Positions 28,328 to 35,706 of a DNA stretch of 64,000 nt are shown piece by piece. Position numbers and translations under genes: made by a program. Below the pieces are notes generated by a model. The model was not told the origin of the DNA and searched no databases. It worked only from the letters and a program-made list of their open reading frames with translations. This DNA comes from Bacteroidaceae bacterium. Its GTDB lineage: Bacteria > Bacteroidota > Bacteroidia > Bacteroidales > Bacteroidaceae. Every line of letters begins with the position of its first letter. The first letter of the stretch is position 1. The stretch covers positions 1 to 64,000 of the forward strand of contig JAKSIO010000005.1 of the NCBI GenBank assembly GCA_024398785.1, in the 5' to 3' direction.

Positions 28328-30820
28328 ATGAACGTATTATACAGTTGGCTGAAAGAGTATGTGGACTTTGATTTGAGTCCGGAAGAACTTGCAGCTGCGT
28401 TGACATCGGTTGGACTTGAAGTAGATGGAGTAGAAGAAGTCCAGTCAATAAAAGGCGGCTTGAAAGGTATTGTGGTAGGACAGGTTCTGACGTGTGAAGC
28501 ACATCCAAATTCAGACCATCTGCATATTACTACAGTAGATTTCGGGGCTCAGACTCCAAGTCAGATTGTGTGCGGTGCTCCTAATGTTGCTGCCGGTCAG
28601 AAAGTGCTGGTTGCAACGCTTGGTGCAGTAATATATTCAGGTGACGATTCATTTACCATCAAACCATCAAAACTGCGTGGTGTGGAGTCTTTCGGAATGC
28701 TCTGTTCAGGTGCCGAGCTTGGTCTGAACCAGGATAATTCCGGAATTATGGTTCTTCCGTCAGATGCTCCTGTAGGTACACCTGCCGCAACATATTTCAA
28801 CCTTGAAAGCGATTATGTGATAGAGGTTGATATTACTCCTAACCATGCTGATGCCTGTTCACACTGGGGTGTGGCACGTGACTTGTATGCGTGGCTGCGC
28901 CAGAACGGTTACAAGACAGCATTGCACAAACCTCTTGTTGACGCATTCAAGGTTCAGAATAATGATCTGAAGATTGATGTCCAGGTTGAGAATACACAGG
29001 CTTGTCCGCGTTATGCCGGCGTAAGTATTAAAGGCGTAACGGTAAATGAGAGTCCTGAATGGCTCAAGCGCAAACTCAATGCAATAGGTCTGCGTCCAAT
29101 CAATAATATTGTTGATATAACTAACTTTATTGTTCATGCAGTGGGTCAGCCTCTGCACTGTTTTGATGCTGATAAAATAAAAGGTGGAAAGATTGTGGTA
29201 AAGACCATGCCGCAGGATACAAAATTTGTTACCCTTGACGGAACTGAACGCAAACTTTCAGACCGTGACCTTATGATTTGCAATGCAAATGAAGCCATGT
29301 GTATTGCAGGCGTGTTCGGCGGACTTGATTCAGGTACTACAGAAGAAACAAAGAATGTGTTCCTTGAGAGTGCATATTTTGATCCTACATGGGTACGTAA
29401 GACTGCCCGTCGTCATCAGCTGAGTACAGATGCATCGTTCCGCTTTGAGCGCGGAATTGATCCGAATGGCGTAATATTCTCCTTGAAATATGCCGCATTG
29501 CTTGTTCAGGAACTTGCCGGTGGAGAAATTTCAATGGAAATTGAAGATAATTATCCGAACCCTATTCAGAATTTCAGCGTTGATTACAACTTTGAATCTG
29601 CAAACAGATTGATTGGTAAGAATATACCTGATGATACTGTCAAGAGTATCATTACAGATCTTGGAATTGAGATTGTAGAAGAAAGTGCTACAGACCTCAA
29701 ACTTTCAGTTCCACCTTTCCGTGTTGACGTTCAGCGTCAGTGTGATGTTGTGGAAGAGGTTCTGCGCATATACGGTTACAACAATGTTGAATTCGGTCAG
29801 ACATTCCAGGCCAGTCTTTCGGAGCAGGGAGCAGCTGACCGCAGCAACAAGATGCAGAATCTGATTGCAGGCCAGCTTATCGGTAGCGGTTTCTCAGAAA
29901 TTCTAAATAACTCTCTTACACGTGCCGCTTATTATGAGGGTCTTGAGAGTTATCCTACAGACAAACTTGTCCGTATAATGAATCCGCTCAGCTCTGATCT
30001 GAACGTAATGCGCCAGACACTGCTGTTCGGCGGTTTGGAGAGTGTATCGCACAATATCCGTCGCCAGGCTGCCAATCTTGCCATGTTTGAGTTTGGCAAG
30101 TGTTATTACTTCAATGCTGCTATCAAGGCTGACTCTGCCGATGTCACCGAACGCGATAAGGAACATTCACGTTTGCGTGCATATACAGAAGATATGCATC
30201 TTGGACTTTGGCTTACAGGAAATATGGTTCAGTCTTCATGGGCTCATGCAGACCAGACAACTTCAGTATATCAGCTTAAGGCATACGTTGAGAATATTTT
30301 TGAGCGTCTTGGACTTGAAAACGGAATGTATTCTATAGAGGAGCAGGGTGCTGACATTTATTCATCGGCATTGAGCTATGTGCTGCGTTCCGGTAAAGCG
30401 GTTGCACAGATAGGTGTTGTAAAGAATGGTCTGCTCAAGGCATCAGATGTTGATGCTGCAGTCTATTATGCTGACATCAACTGGGATGTGCTTATGAAGG
30501 CAACACGCAAGGTAAGCGTATCATATACTGAATTACCCAAGTTTCCTGAGGTACGCCGTGACCTGGCTCTGCTTGTTGATGTCAATGTGACATTCCAGCA
30601 GATACGCCAGACTGCACTGAAGGCTGATTCAAAACTCATAAAGAGCATTTCTCTGTTCGATGTCTATCAGGGCAAGAACCTTGAGCCCGGCAAAAAGAGC
30701 TATGCAGTATGCTTTATGCTGCAGGATCCCGATGCCACACTCAACGACAAGGTTATTGAGAAGTGCATGAACAAGGTTGTTGCAGCTCTGCAGAAGGAAC
30801 TGGGTGCAGTTTTGAGATAA
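28328..30820 (+). CDS. pheT: Phenylalanyl-tRNA synthetase beta subunit
   Basis: An 830-aa subunit with the usual domain order: N-terminal MNVLYSWLKEYVDF, the EMAP/OB-type tRNA-binding domain (about residues 40-150), the B3/B4 editing core, the B5 DNA-binding-like domain, the catalytic-like domain, and the ferredoxin-fold anticodon-binding domain at the end (YTELPKFPEVRRDLALLVD). It pairs with PheS, which is not in this window. The last 16 bp including the stop are duplicated in tandem (30805-30836). Confidence 0.97.
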   Translation: MNVLYSWLKEYVDFDLSPEELAAALTSVGLEVDGVEEVQSIKGGLKGIVVGQVLTCEAHPNSDHLHITTVDFGAQTPSQIVCGAPNVAAGQKVLVATLGAVIYSGDDSFTIKPSKLRGVESFGMLCSGAELGLNQDNSGIMVLPSDAPVGTPAATYFNLESDYVIEVDITPNHADACSHWGVARDLYAWLRQNGYKTALHKPLVDAFKVQNNDLKIDVQVENTQACPRYAGVSIKGVTVNESPEWLKRKLNAIGLRPINNIVDITNFIVHAVGQPLHCFDADKIKGGKIVVKTMPQDTKFVTLDGTERKLSDRDLMICNANEAMCIAGVFGGLDSGTTEETKNVFLESAYFDPTWVRKTARRHQLSTDASFRFERGIDPNGVIFSLKYAALLVQELAGGEISMEIEDNYPNPIQNFSVDYNFESANRLIGKNIPDDTVKSIITDLGIEIVEESATDLKLSVPPFRVDVQRQCDVVEEVLRIYGYNNVEFGQTFQASLSEQGAADRSNKMQNLIAGQLIGSGFSEILNNSLTRAAYYEGLESYPTDKLVRIMNPLSSDLNVMRQTLLFGGLESVSHNIRRQAANLAMFEFGKCYYFNAAIKADSADVTERDKEHSRLRAYTEDMHLGLWLTGNMVQSSWAHADQTTSVYQLKAYVENIFERLGLENGMYSIEEQGADIYSSALSYVLRSGKAVAQIGVVKNGLLKASDVDAAVYYADINWDVLMKATRKVSVSYTELPKFPEVRRDLALLVDVNVTFQQIRQTALKADSKLIKSISLFDVYQGKNLEPGKKSYAVCFMLQDPDATLNDKVIEKCMNKVVAALQKELGAVLR

Positions 30821-30836
30821 TGCAGTTTTGAGATAA
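30805..30836 (+). repeat. 16-bp tandem duplication at the end of pheT
   Basis: TGCAGTTTTGAGATAA occurs twice back to back. The first copy ends pheT with its stop codon; the second lies in the short gap before the YebC gene. It looks like a recent slippage duplication with no effect on the protein. Confidence 0.9.
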
Positions 30837-30863
30837 AATAATAATTAAAAAAATACATATAAA

Positions 30864-31598
30864 ATGGGAAGAGCATTTGAATTTAGAAAAGCTAGAAAGC
30901 TTAAACGTTGGGGTAACATGGCCCGTACATTCACCCGTCTTGGAAAACAGATTTCAATAGCTGTCAAAGCAGGTGGTCCGGATCCAGATACCAACTCTAC
31001 TTTGCGTGCAATCATTGCAACCTGCAAGCATGAAAACATGCCGAAGGACAATATTGAGCGTGCCATAAAGAACGCAATGGGTAAGGATACCAAGGACTAC
31101 AAGGAAATGAATTACGAGGGTTATGGTCCTTATGGTATTGCTATCTATGTTGAGACTCTGACAGATAACACAACACGTACTGTTGCCAATGTACGTGCCG
31201 TATTCAACAAACTTGGCGGTACACTTGGAACAAGCGGAAGCCTTGATTTTATGTTCACCCACAAATGCCAGTTCACAATTGCCGAGAAAGACGGTATGGC
31301 TATTGATGACCTGATTCTTGAACTGATTGATATGGGTATTGAAGAGGAGTATGATTACGATGAGGAGGAGAAGGAGTATACTCTTTACGGTGATCCTAAA
31401 TCATACGCAATGATTCAGAAATATCTTGAGGAGAACGGTTACGAGGTAAAAGCTGCCGAGTTTACACGTATTCCTAACGATCTTAAGGACTTGACTCCTG
31501 AACAGCGTGAGACAATTGACAAGATTGTTGAACGTCTTGAAGACGATGACGATGTTCAGAATGTCTATACCAATATGAAGCCTCTTGACGAGGAGTGA
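30864..31598 (+). CDS. yebC: YebC/PmpR/TACO1 family protein
   Basis: A 244-aa protein starting MGRAFEFRKARKLKRW, with the YebC core HENMPKDNIERAIKNA, the YEGYGPYGIAIYVE strand and the acidic C-terminal part. Family members have been described as transcriptional regulators and, for TACO1/YebC-type proteins, as factors that relieve ribosome stalling at proline stretches. The present one could be either. It follows pheT by 43 bp and overlaps the GTG candidate start of the next gene. Confidence 0.93.
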   Translation: MGRAFEFRKARKLKRWGNMARTFTRLGKQISIAVKAGGPDPDTNSTLRAIIATCKHENMPKDNIERAIKNAMGKDTKDYKEMNYEGYGPYGIAIYVETLTDNTTRTVANVRAVFNKLGGTLGTSGSLDFMFTHKCQFTIAEKDGMAIDDLILELIDMGIEEEYDYDEEEKEYTLYGDPKSYAMIQKYLEENGYEVKAAEFTRIPNDLKDLTPEQRETIDKIVERLEDDDDVQNVYTNMKPLDEE

Positions 31599-31609
31599 TT
31601 TTTATATCC

Positions 31610-32113
31610 ATGGCTGATATGACTAATGCTGAAAGGGTAGAACTGGCTGTACAGTTGTTCAAGGAAGGGTATAATTGTGCCCAGTCCGTAACGGCTGCTT
31701 TTGCTGATTTGTACGGCTATACCCGCAGTCAGGCATTGAAAATGTCAGCATCGTTCGGCGGAGGTATAGGACGCATGCGTTATGTGTGCGGAGCTGCCAG
31801 TGGAATGTTTATTCTGGCCGGTCTTGATTGCGGTACTGATATTGCTTCTGACACCGATGCCAAGGCTGCCAATTACAAGGTTGTGCAGCAGCTTGCCGCT
31901 GAGTTTGTGCGTAAGTGCGGTTCGCTGGTCTGTGCTGATCTGCTTGGTCTGGACAGACCGCTCATACCACGTTTGGAAAGCGAGGACTCTCCAATGTATG
32001 GCTCCAAACCGGCACCGCGTACCGAGCAGTATTATCAGAAACGTCCTTGTGCGGAGACTGTAAGAATTGCAGCAAATATATTTGCCGAATATTTGGAGTT
32101 AAAACAAAAATGA
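31610..32113 (+). CDS. C_GCAxxG_C_C family redox-type protein
   Basis: 167 aa from the ATG at 31610; the GTG at 31595 overlaps the end of yebC and is less likely. The conserved Cys pattern of the family is present: YNCAQSV near the start, MRYVCGAASGMF in the middle (CGAxxG), then KCGSLVCADLLG and a late Cys in KRPCAET. The family is found mostly in anaerobes and its biochemical function is not established; the cysteines suggest metal or iron-sulfur binding. Confidence 0.85.
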   Translation: MADMTNAERVELAVQLFKEGYNCAQSVTAAFADLYGYTRSQALKMSASFGGGIGRMRYVCGAASGMFILAGLDCGTDIASDTDAKAANYKVVQQLAAEFVRKCGSLVCADLLGLDRPLIPRLESEDSPMYGSKPAPRTEQYYQKRPCAETVRIAANIFAEYLELKQK

Positions 32114-32161
32114 TGTTATTTTTGTGATAAACATATTTTTTTTAATCTAAATTTTATAACT

Positions 32162-32368
32162 ATGTTAGTAGTACAGGTAGGCTTTTATGCCGGAGCTATT
32201 TGGAAGGCCTTGGAAGGTCAGAACAGCTTGACACAGAAAGAAATCAAGAAAATTGCCAAATTGAAAGACAAAGAATTCTATTTGGGACTTGGCTGGTTGC
32301 TGCGTGAGGATAAACTCAACGTTAACCAGGAGTCAGATGTTGAGGAAATTTATTACTCTCTCAAGTAA
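32162..32368 (+). CDS. Small winged-helix protein (DUF2582 type)
   Basis: A 68-aa protein, VVQVGFYAGAIWKALEG then SLTQKEIKKIAKLKDKEFYLGLGWLLREDKL, the single winged-helix-turn-helix fold of DUF2582. This family is widespread in Bacteroidetes and its role is unknown; DNA binding is inferred from the fold. A strong terminator follows. Confidence 0.85.
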   Translation: MLVVQVGFYAGAIWKALEGQNSLTQKEIKKIAKLKDKEFYLGLGWLLREDKLNVNQESDVEEIYYSLK

Positions 32369-32395
32369 TATTGGGTTGGTCTTATAAAGTTATGT

Positions 32396-32432
32396 GCGGT
32401 CCGGACTCTTGTGGTCACGGACCGCTTTTTTT
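32396..32432 (+). terminator. Intrinsic terminator after the winged-helix gene
   Basis: An 8-bp stem GCGGTCCG / CGGACCGC with a 14-nt loop is followed by seven T residues. The right half (GACCGC plus T-run plus AG, 32420-32434) is repeated at 33881-33896 on the far side of the next gene. Confidence 0.9.
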
Positions 32433-32434
32433 AG
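32420..32434 (+). repeat. Left copy of a direct repeat flanking the ATPase gene
   Basis: GACCGC followed by seven T and AG. The matching right copy is at 33881-33896 (eight T). The pair brackets the DUF4143 ATPase and its control region. Confidence 0.6.
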
Positions 32435-32444
32435 TGTTGCTTCT

Positions 32445-32519
32445 GAAAAAGTCAGATATTTTTGTTCTGATTTCGAGAAAAAGTCATAAATTTGCCGTCG
32501 AATACTAAAGAAAAAGTCA
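32445..32519 (+). promoter_or_regulatory. Three phased GAAAAAGTCA repeats and promoter of the ATPase gene
   Basis: The 10-mer GAAAAAGTCA occurs perfectly at 32445-32454, 32477-32486 and 32510-32519, that is 32 and 33 bp apart, about three helical turns. A -7 box TAAATTTG (32487-32494) directly follows the second copy, and a TTTG at 32461-32464 lies 22 bp upstream of it. The third copy ends 4 bp before the ATG. This looks like an operator array for a DNA-binding protein contacting one face of the DNA. Confidence 0.6.
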
Positions 32520-32523
32520 AATT

Positions 32524-33870
32524 ATGCTTAAGAGAAAGATCCAGACGGTAATCCACGAATACCTGACATCAGATTCCAACAAGGTGCTGGTGATTGACGG
32601 TGCCAGGCAGATAGGGAAGTCCTATATCATACGCTACGAAGGGGAAAGGCTATTCTCAAACTACATCGAGCTTAATATGGTTGAAGACAAGAAGGCTGAC
32701 AGGATCTTCGAGAATGTCAAGGATGTCCAGGACTTCTATTTCAAGGTCAGTCTGGTCGCGGGCAACAAGATGCACAAGAAAGAGGATACATTAATCTTCA
32801 TTGATGAGATTCAGGCTTATCCGGATCTGTTGACGCTGCTGAAGTTCCTCAAGGATGACGATAAGTACAACTATATTGTCAGCGGTTCCCAGCTTGGGAT
32901 AGCGCTAAACGAGACTCTTTCCAAGCCTGGCGGAAGGATGCGGAAGGTGAGGATGTATCCGATGGATTTTGAGGAATTCCTTTGGGCGAACGGAGTCGGT
33001 GAGGATGCCATCAGCACGATTGCCGAGCATTTCCAGGCGCGCGAAGCTTTGGATGAGGGCAGCCACAATTTCATCATGGACTTGTTCCGCAAGTTTCTTC
33101 TGGTCGGCGGACTTCCTGATGCAGTAAATGCTTACGTATCATCCAGGAACCTTGTCGAAGTCAGGAAAGTGCATGAGGAAATCCATTCCCTTTACAAAGA
33201 AGACTGCTCGCAATATGACAAGGAACACAAACTCGTCATAAGAAGGGTGTATGACCTGATTCCATCCAATCTTGAAAATAAGAAGAAAAGGGTCCAGATC
33301 AACGATATTTCCGGCAAGCGCGGCAAGTGCACAGCCGATTATAAGGAAGAGTTCGAATACGTGATCAATTCCGGTATCGGTCTTGAAGTCAAGGCCATTT
33401 CCAATCCGAGGTTCCCTCTGGCCGACTCCGAGAAGAAGAGCCTTCTGAAGCTATATTTGAACGATGTCGGACTGCTTACCAACATATTGTTCCGATATAA
33501 TGCGAAGGCTGTTCTGGACGACCTACCGAGCATCAATCTCGGCTCTGTATATGAAAATGTCGTCGCTTCTGAACTTGCTGCACACGGATACACGCTGTGT
33601 TATTATGACAGCAAGAAGAATGGTGAAGTTGACTTCCTGGTTGACAACTACGACACTCTGTCCACAATGCCCGTAGAAGTCAAATCCGGGAAGGATTCAA
33701 GTGAGCACAGTTCTTTGGACAAGTTCCTTGCGACACCAGATTATCATATTCAGAATGCGCTGGTGCTGGACAATAAAAGGGGAATAAGGCAGGATGGGAA
33801 GACAACCTACATGCCAGTCTACTACATTATGTTCCTGCAACCATCGACTCCTGATGCAGTCATAATCTGA
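32524..33870 (+). CDS. AAA ATPase with DUF4143 domain
   Basis: A 448-aa protein of the large, mostly accessory family of AAA_14/DUF4143 ATPases. The P-loop is VIDGARQIGKSYI (about residues 24-36), the Walker B is TLIFIDEIQAYPDL, and sensor-like YIVSGSQLG follows. The C-terminal DUF4143 part contains LYLNDVGLLTN and a PD-(D/E)XK-like end GEVDFLVDNYD followed by MPVEVKSGK. The last feature resembles a nuclease-type fold, though activity is unproven. Frequent AGG and CGG arginine codons differ from neighbouring genes, consistent with acquisition from elsewhere. It is flanked by direct repeats. Confidence 0.85.
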   Translation: MLKRKIQTVIHEYLTSDSNKVLVIDGARQIGKSYIIRYEGERLFSNYIELNMVEDKKADRIFENVKDVQDFYFKVSLVAGNKMHKKEDTLIFIDEIQAYPDLLTLLKFLKDDDKYNYIVSGSQLGIALNETLSKPGGRMRKVRMYPMDFEEFLWANGVGEDAISTIAEHFQAREALDEGSHNFIMDLFRKFLLVGGLPDAVNAYVSSRNLVEVRKVHEEIHSLYKEDCSQYDKEHKLVIRRVYDLIPSNLENKKKRVQINDISGKRGKCTADYKEEFEYVINSGIGLEVKAISNPRFPLADSEKKSLLKLYLNDVGLLTNILFRYNAKAVLDDLPSINLGSVYENVVASELAAHGYTLCYYDSKKNGEVDFLVDNYDTLSTMPVEVKSGKDSSEHSSLDKFLATPDYHIQNALVLDNKRGIRQDGKTTYMPVYYIMFLQPSTPDAVII

Positions 33871-33880
33871 TGTATTCCCA

Positions 33881-33910
33881 GACCGCTTTTTTTTAGCATT
33901 ATTATAATGC
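33881..33910 (+). repeat. Right copy of the flanking repeat and an adjoining palindrome
   Basis: 33881-33896 reads GACCGC plus eight T plus AG, matching 32420-32434. It runs into a perfect 15-bp palindrome GCATTATTATAATGC at 33896-33910. The T-run may terminate the ATPase transcript, although the left stem of the original terminator is missing here. Confidence 0.55.
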
Positions 33911-33914
33911 GGAA

Positions 33915-34067
33915 ATGATAAAGGAGGTGCCATACTCTATACACTGCTCTCGATCTCAAACTCATTGCACAAACCTATCCCGACAGCCCTGTCACCTGCG
34001 TCAGAGATACTATCTGACAGAACTTGGCAAGGCTTTTCAGCAGTACTTAAAGAATAATCAAAAATAG
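33915..34067 (+). other. 50-codon open frame, probable gene fragment
   Basis: An ATG-to-TAG frame of 50 codons whose second half (RYYLTELGKAFQQYLKNNQK) looks like the end of a winged-helix or similar protein, while the first half looks unstructured. It has no recognisable family as a whole and lies in a stretch of decayed sequence. It is best treated as a remnant; being a real small gene cannot be excluded. Confidence 0.25.
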
Positions 34068-34169
34068 TCCCAATATAATACTGACTCTCAAACTGCACCA
34101 CACTCGCATAACGCTATGTAGTTGATATTCATATGAGCATTTTTCATAATCATTAGTTTTGAAGATAAA

Positions 34170-34328
34170 TCAGAAGTTTTTTTGCTGCTGATAATGTTGC
34201 ATAATCTTGGCGCCTGGTTCATGCAGTCGCTTGTCATCTTTCGGTGTGTTTTCGTCTGTGGTGAAGAAAAGTTCATCAATCCTTGCCATAATAGCATCGT
34301 GCTGTTTTCAACTTTTTATCTGTGCCAT
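34170..34328 (-). pseudogene. higA: higA antitoxin remnant with in-frame stop
   Basis: Read on the minus strand, ATG GCA CAG at 34328 opens MAQIKS, then an in-frame TGA (34308-34310). The frame then continues as KQHDAIMARIDELF and FTTDENTPKDDKRL, which strongly resembles the N-terminal part of HigA antitoxins (MAQIK-(S/T)-E-(K/E)-Q then ARIDELF, TPxDD). After ~45 codons the similarity is lost and the frame stops at 34170; the HTH domain is missing. Its ATG is 3 bp after the stop of a HigB tail, the normal higBA arrangement. It is therefore a decayed toxin-antitoxin pair. Confidence 0.65.
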
Positions 34329-34331
34329 AAT

Positions 34332-34378
34332 CTATATGTTTGAAACGTCAATTTTCATATATTCATCGTGTGTCCCTA
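34332..34378 (-). pseudogene. higB: higB toxin C-terminal remnant abutting the CRISPR array
   Basis: The minus-strand frame GTHDEYMKIDVSNI followed by TAG (34334-34332) matches the conserved end of HigB toxins (IGTHxEYDKID). The recognisable part begins directly after the last base of the outermost CRISPR repeat (34379), so the rest of the toxin gene is gone. This places the array border inside a former higB gene. Confidence 0.6.
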
Positions 34379-35517
34379 ATCTACAATAGTAGAAATTAAA
34401 TATGGCGTATAGCCTGTTTGAATCACTTCCGGCAGCGGCACAATCTACAATAGTAGAAATTAAATATGGCGTATAGCCATGATAATTATGCTAAGGGATA
34501 TACCTATCTACAATAGTAGAAATTAAATATGGCGTATAGCCAAATTCAAAAATACATTGTAATTTTGCCATCTACAATAGTAGAAATTAAATATGGCGTA
34601 TAGCCCATAGCCTTGCGTATAAAGGTCTCTGGATATCTACAATAGTAGAAATTAAATATGGCGTATAGCCGCCCTTACATTAGGTAAGGATGCAGAGAGA
34701 TCTACAATAGTAGAAATTAAATATGGCGTATAGCCACCTTACAAAGGAAGACATCAGAGAATGGGATCTACAATAGTAGAAATTAAATATGGCGTATAGC
34801 CGCCATCTTTGATAAAACTGTTTATTCCGTATCTACAATAGTAGAAATTAAATATGGCGTATAGCCGGGTATTATGTGTATGTATAACTATACTAATCTA
34901 CAATAGTAGAAATTAAATATGGCGTATAGCCTATCCATTATCCTTTGCACATCCCGGTTATCTACAATAGTAGAAATTAAATATGGCGTATAGCCCCGAT
35001 AATTTTCAGTCCTGCCGGCTGTGATCTACAATAGTAGAAATTAAATATGGCGTATAGCCGATGGCAAGACAATACGTATTTCTGACCATCATCTACAATA
35101 GTAGAAATTAAATATGGCGTATAGCCAAATGGCGGCAGCGCAGATCTGGAAGCAATCTACAATAGTAGAAATTAAATATGGCGTATAGCCCAGGCAAAAG
35201 TGTAGTATAAAGGTCTTTTTATCTACAATAGTAGAAATTAAATATGGCGTATAGCCACATTCGCAGTCTGCAAGAGAGATAACTCATCTACAATAGTAGA
35301 AATTAAATATGGCGTATAGCCTCTAAAAAACAACAGTTGGAAAATGTTGCTATCTACAATAGTAGAAATTAAATATGGCGTATAGCCCTCCTTCGTGATT
35401 ATGCCGCTCTTGGCATATCTACAATAGTAGAAATTAAATATGGCGTATAGCCGTATCTAATACATTACAGGACGCTTATGAATCTACAATAGTAGAAATT
35501 AAATATGGCGTATAGCC
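34379..35517 (-). CRISPR. Type V-A CRISPR array, 18 identical 36-bp repeats, 17 spacers
   Basis: Repeats start at 34379, 34443, 34506, 34570, 34635, 34700, 34766, 34831, 34896, 34960, 35024, 35091, 35155, 35221, 35286, 35352, 35417 and 35482. All are 36 bp and identical. Spacers are 27-31 bp. Read on the minus strand the repeat begins GGCTATACGCC and ends AATTTCTACTATTGTAGAT, the Cas12a handle with stem UCUAC/GUAGA and loop UAUU, so crRNAs are transcribed leftward. The leader is at 35518-35706 and the newest spacer should be 35453-35481. Even the leader-distal repeat is intact, which is unusual. No spacer was seen to match the window, and protospacers cannot be identified without a search. 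Confidence 0.98.
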
Positions 35518-35706
35518 TCTATTTGTTGGTCAAAAGTAATACATTTTATTAATAGATATACAAGTAATGCATATTTTTTTTATCTTGCCAAAGTAGATAA
35601 AATACTGGGGAGAATATAAAACAGACTGCTTTTACAACCTTAATATTAAGAATTTCAGCGGAATAACTTACATATTGAAATTATGTAAAGACTGACATCT
35701 GCATAT
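35518..35706 (-). promoter_or_regulatory. CRISPR leader with predicted array promoter and leader repeats
   Basis: 189 AT-rich bases lie between cas2 and the first repeat. On the minus strand TACTTTTG (35538-35531) matches TAnnTTTG and would start transcription a few bases before repeat 1; a weak TTG lies 22 bp upstream. Two near-identical 11-mers AAGTAATACAT (35534-35544) and AAGTAATGCAT (35562-35572) may be leader-anchoring motifs for Cas1-Cas2. A palindrome at 35668-35688 resembles the operators of the xre/immA gene. Confidence 0.65.
35668..35688. promoter_or_regulatory. Operator-like palindrome in the CRISPR leader
   Basis: TTACATA-ttgaaat-TATGTAA is a perfect 7-bp inverted repeat. The first ten bases TTACATATTG are identical to the start of operator 2 (42349-42358) upstream of xre/immA, but the two half-sites are 9 bp apart here instead of 0-1 bp. 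It may be a second binding site of that regulator. Confidence 0.4.

Noticed and set aside
34088-34297. 69-codon minus-strand open frame next to the array
   Set aside because: It is an out-of-frame reading across the higA remnant; the HigA-like residues are in another frame, which contains the TGA stop.
34379-35517. Self-targeting spacers
   Set aside because: No spacer was seen to match another place in this window by eye; the rest of the genome is not available.
35518-35706. tracrRNA near the array
   Set aside because: No anti-repeat was seen, and Cas12a systems process crRNA without a tracrRNA; conserved His787, Lys796 and Lys813 support self-processing.
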